A stretch of DNA of 64,000 nt from Sipunculus nudus (Eukaryota; Annelida; Sipuncula; Golfingiida; Sipunculidae). Below, one piece after another: positions 62,605 to 64,000 of the stretch. The position numbers were made by a program, and so were the translations under genes. The notes under the pieces are model-generated. The model saw only the letters and a list, made by a program, of their open reading frames with translations, was not told where the DNA came from and searched no databases. The stretch is taken from NCBI GenBank assembly GCA_026874595.1, contig CM049317.1:53155618-53219617 (forward strand). The letters are read 5' to 3'. The stretch's first letter is position 1. Every line of letters starts with the position of its first letter.

Positions 62605-63330
62605 CAGTATTAATAGAGCGCTGCCTGAGAATTGAAATGATAAGTTTTATCATGATGAGTTTTTCATCAGTTATGTTTTACTTTGTTTAAGACTCAGTTT
62701 CGCATATCTTGTGTTATCGTGCTTCGGCCATCGTAAATTTCACGGCAAATGATTGATGTGCTTGACGAGACCTGATGGAATATTAAAAACTGCTTGTTGC
62801 GTTCCTTGAACAGCACCTCTGATTTTAATTAAGTGGACAGTAATTGCATGTTCTGGTTGACTGTTTTATTCATTATTATTGATTACAATGCCGGCCGGTG
62901 TAGTTGAAACAGAAGCTCAATCTCATTATGGACACTGTATCCTACAAAGCAAAAAGCACGTGTACGATAAAACAGGCTTGAAAGAAAAGTGGAACCGATG
63001 TGGTTCAGTGTGATCTATCATTTTTCAATTATTTGAGGGTCCCTTTGTGTTCCCTTTAAACTGAGCTTGCATGTTATTAACATGAATGCAATCTTCTATT
63101 TAATGATATCTGTTTATCTTTCCTTTGTTTCTAATAATTGTAGTTTGAAAAAAAAACGTCTTTTCGTCCCTGTCACAGCTGGAACACAACAATTTTGTTT
63201 GGTTTGTTCATTTCATATGTTGTCTTCCTAGCTCAATCTACAAAAGGGGGGGGGGGGTCGGTTTTTGTCTCACCAGCCCTACTGCTATGGACTACCAGTT
63301 TTAATAAATTTTTGAACTAGGAATCTGCAT
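62605..63330 (+). other. Probable 3' UTR
   Basis: Sequence downstream of the stop codon with no further coding frame. Candidate poly(A) signals are ATTAAA at 62782-62787 and AATAAA at 63303-63308. A CA-rich interspersed repeat begins just after the second. Confidence 0.45.
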
Positions 63331-63605
63331 TCTGCAAGCTTCCGCTATGTTGGGGAGGGGCTTGCTACAGTGGGATGCTGCAAAAATCGTATTTACATTC
63401 ACTTATTCGGCCCATATTCCATATGTTCATTTGTGCATCTGTTATGACGTTCCTAAATCCGATTAAACTGCCGCATCCACACCAAAATATAATTCTTCAC
63501 TGGCCCATTTCTGATCATGAGATCCGTTCAAGATTGCATGAGATTAGTTGTGAACAAAAAACACAAACACATGCACACACATGCACACACAGACAGGAAC
63601 GTGAT
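63310..63605 (+). repeat. CA-tailed interspersed family, copy 4
   Basis: GGAATCTGCATTCTGCAAGC, GTGGGATGCTGCAAAAAT, CA-rich text and CAGACAGGAACGTG. It lies just beyond the second candidate poly(A) signal. Confidence 0.7.
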
Positions 63606-63963
63606 TAAACGAACACCTGCCTTGTGAAGTCAGTTATACCAAAAGTATTTGCTCGCAGTGTCGTAAAATACACTATAAATCGTATCCCAGTGGTTGTGAA
63701 ACACGAGTAATGGAGTTAGAGCACAGAGCATTGAAATGACCCCTCAGGTTGATTGTCCACGCTTCTTAAGAATACATCACATTATAACATCAGAATATTA
63801 TGACAGTGTATATAACTGACAACGATAAGTGAATGTTTTCTAGCGATTTCAACAATTTGAGTTCCACTCTTTTAATTATTCCACAATTTTTTTTAAATCC
63901 TATATTGATGGTTTTTAATTTCCAGTTTGGCGAAAATGTCACCACCGTTAACGTTCTTCAGTC

Positions 63964-63966
<3 letters not shown>

Positions 63967-64000
<34 letters not shown>
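63967..64000. repeat. (TA)n array at the window edge
   Basis: Perfect TA run that continues past the end of the window. Confidence 0.95.

Noticed and set aside
62237-62653. A 138-codon minus-strand frame over the last exon
   Set aside because: Shadow of the real tail-coding frame, which is in phase with the upstream acceptor and ends in a conserved-looking stop.

Overview
This is eukaryotic nuclear DNA. It is AT-rich, intron-rich and heavily loaded with transposon debris and (TA)n microsatellites. The style of the repeats (elements with tandem-repeat cores, tRNA-derived SINE, TTAA- and TA-bounded MITEs) and the architecture of the one gene point to a lophotrochozoan, most likely a mollusc and plausibly a bivalve. 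That placement is an inference; no rRNA or mitochondrial sequence is present to prove it.

The window is essentially one long plus-strand gene. I can trace 26 coding exons from 1079 to 62604, about 4.28 kb of coding sequence or roughly 1,425 residues, inside more than 57 kb of intron. The 5' end (signal peptide and the first half of the first WSC domain) lies upstream of the window. In order, the protein has: the C-terminal half of WSC1; a weakly Ig-like segment; a beta-rich module; WSC2 and WSC3; a second beta-rich module; WSC4 and WSC5; a hydrophilic linker; a clear I-set Ig domain; a further cysteine-rich beta module; an ephrin-receptor-like (GCC2/GCC3) cysteine module; one transmembrane helix; and a tyrosine-rich cytoplasmic tail of about 250 residues. 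It reads as a large single-pass cell-surface receptor or adhesion protein that may bind carbohydrate through its WSC domains. Nearly all splice junctions agree in phase, every WSC domain is split at the same place by a phase-2 intron, and the beta-WSC-WSC block is duplicated with its exon phases intact.

The introns hold the rest. 1-6.8 kb: ATT microsatellites, a pogo-like fragment and a MITE copy broken by three nested insertions, including a 1.76-kb foldback element. 6.8-10.3 kb and 48.4-52.3 kb: two long elements with arrays of ~337-bp repeats (plus a ~279-bp array in the first), whose units carry a GGTGGCGCCACC palindrome. 13.9-15.3 kb: two adjoining TTAA-bounded MITEs. 17.8-21.3 kb: three hAT-like elements nested inside each other, with a perfect 65-bp-arm palindrome at the centre. 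21.4-22.3 kb: a pogo-like MITE. 23.2-28.1 kb: further tandem-core elements, one split by a 2.18-kb insertion with a 9-bp target duplication. 28.8-29.1 kb: a foldback element. 40.2-40.6 kb: LTR-retroelement debris with a tRNA-Pro-like primer-binding site. 43.2-44.0 kb: a probable solo LTR. 59.3-59.7 kb: a tRNA-derived SINE followed by a seven-copy 31-bp minisatellite. I see no second protein-coding gene, no structural RNA gene and no CRISPR array.
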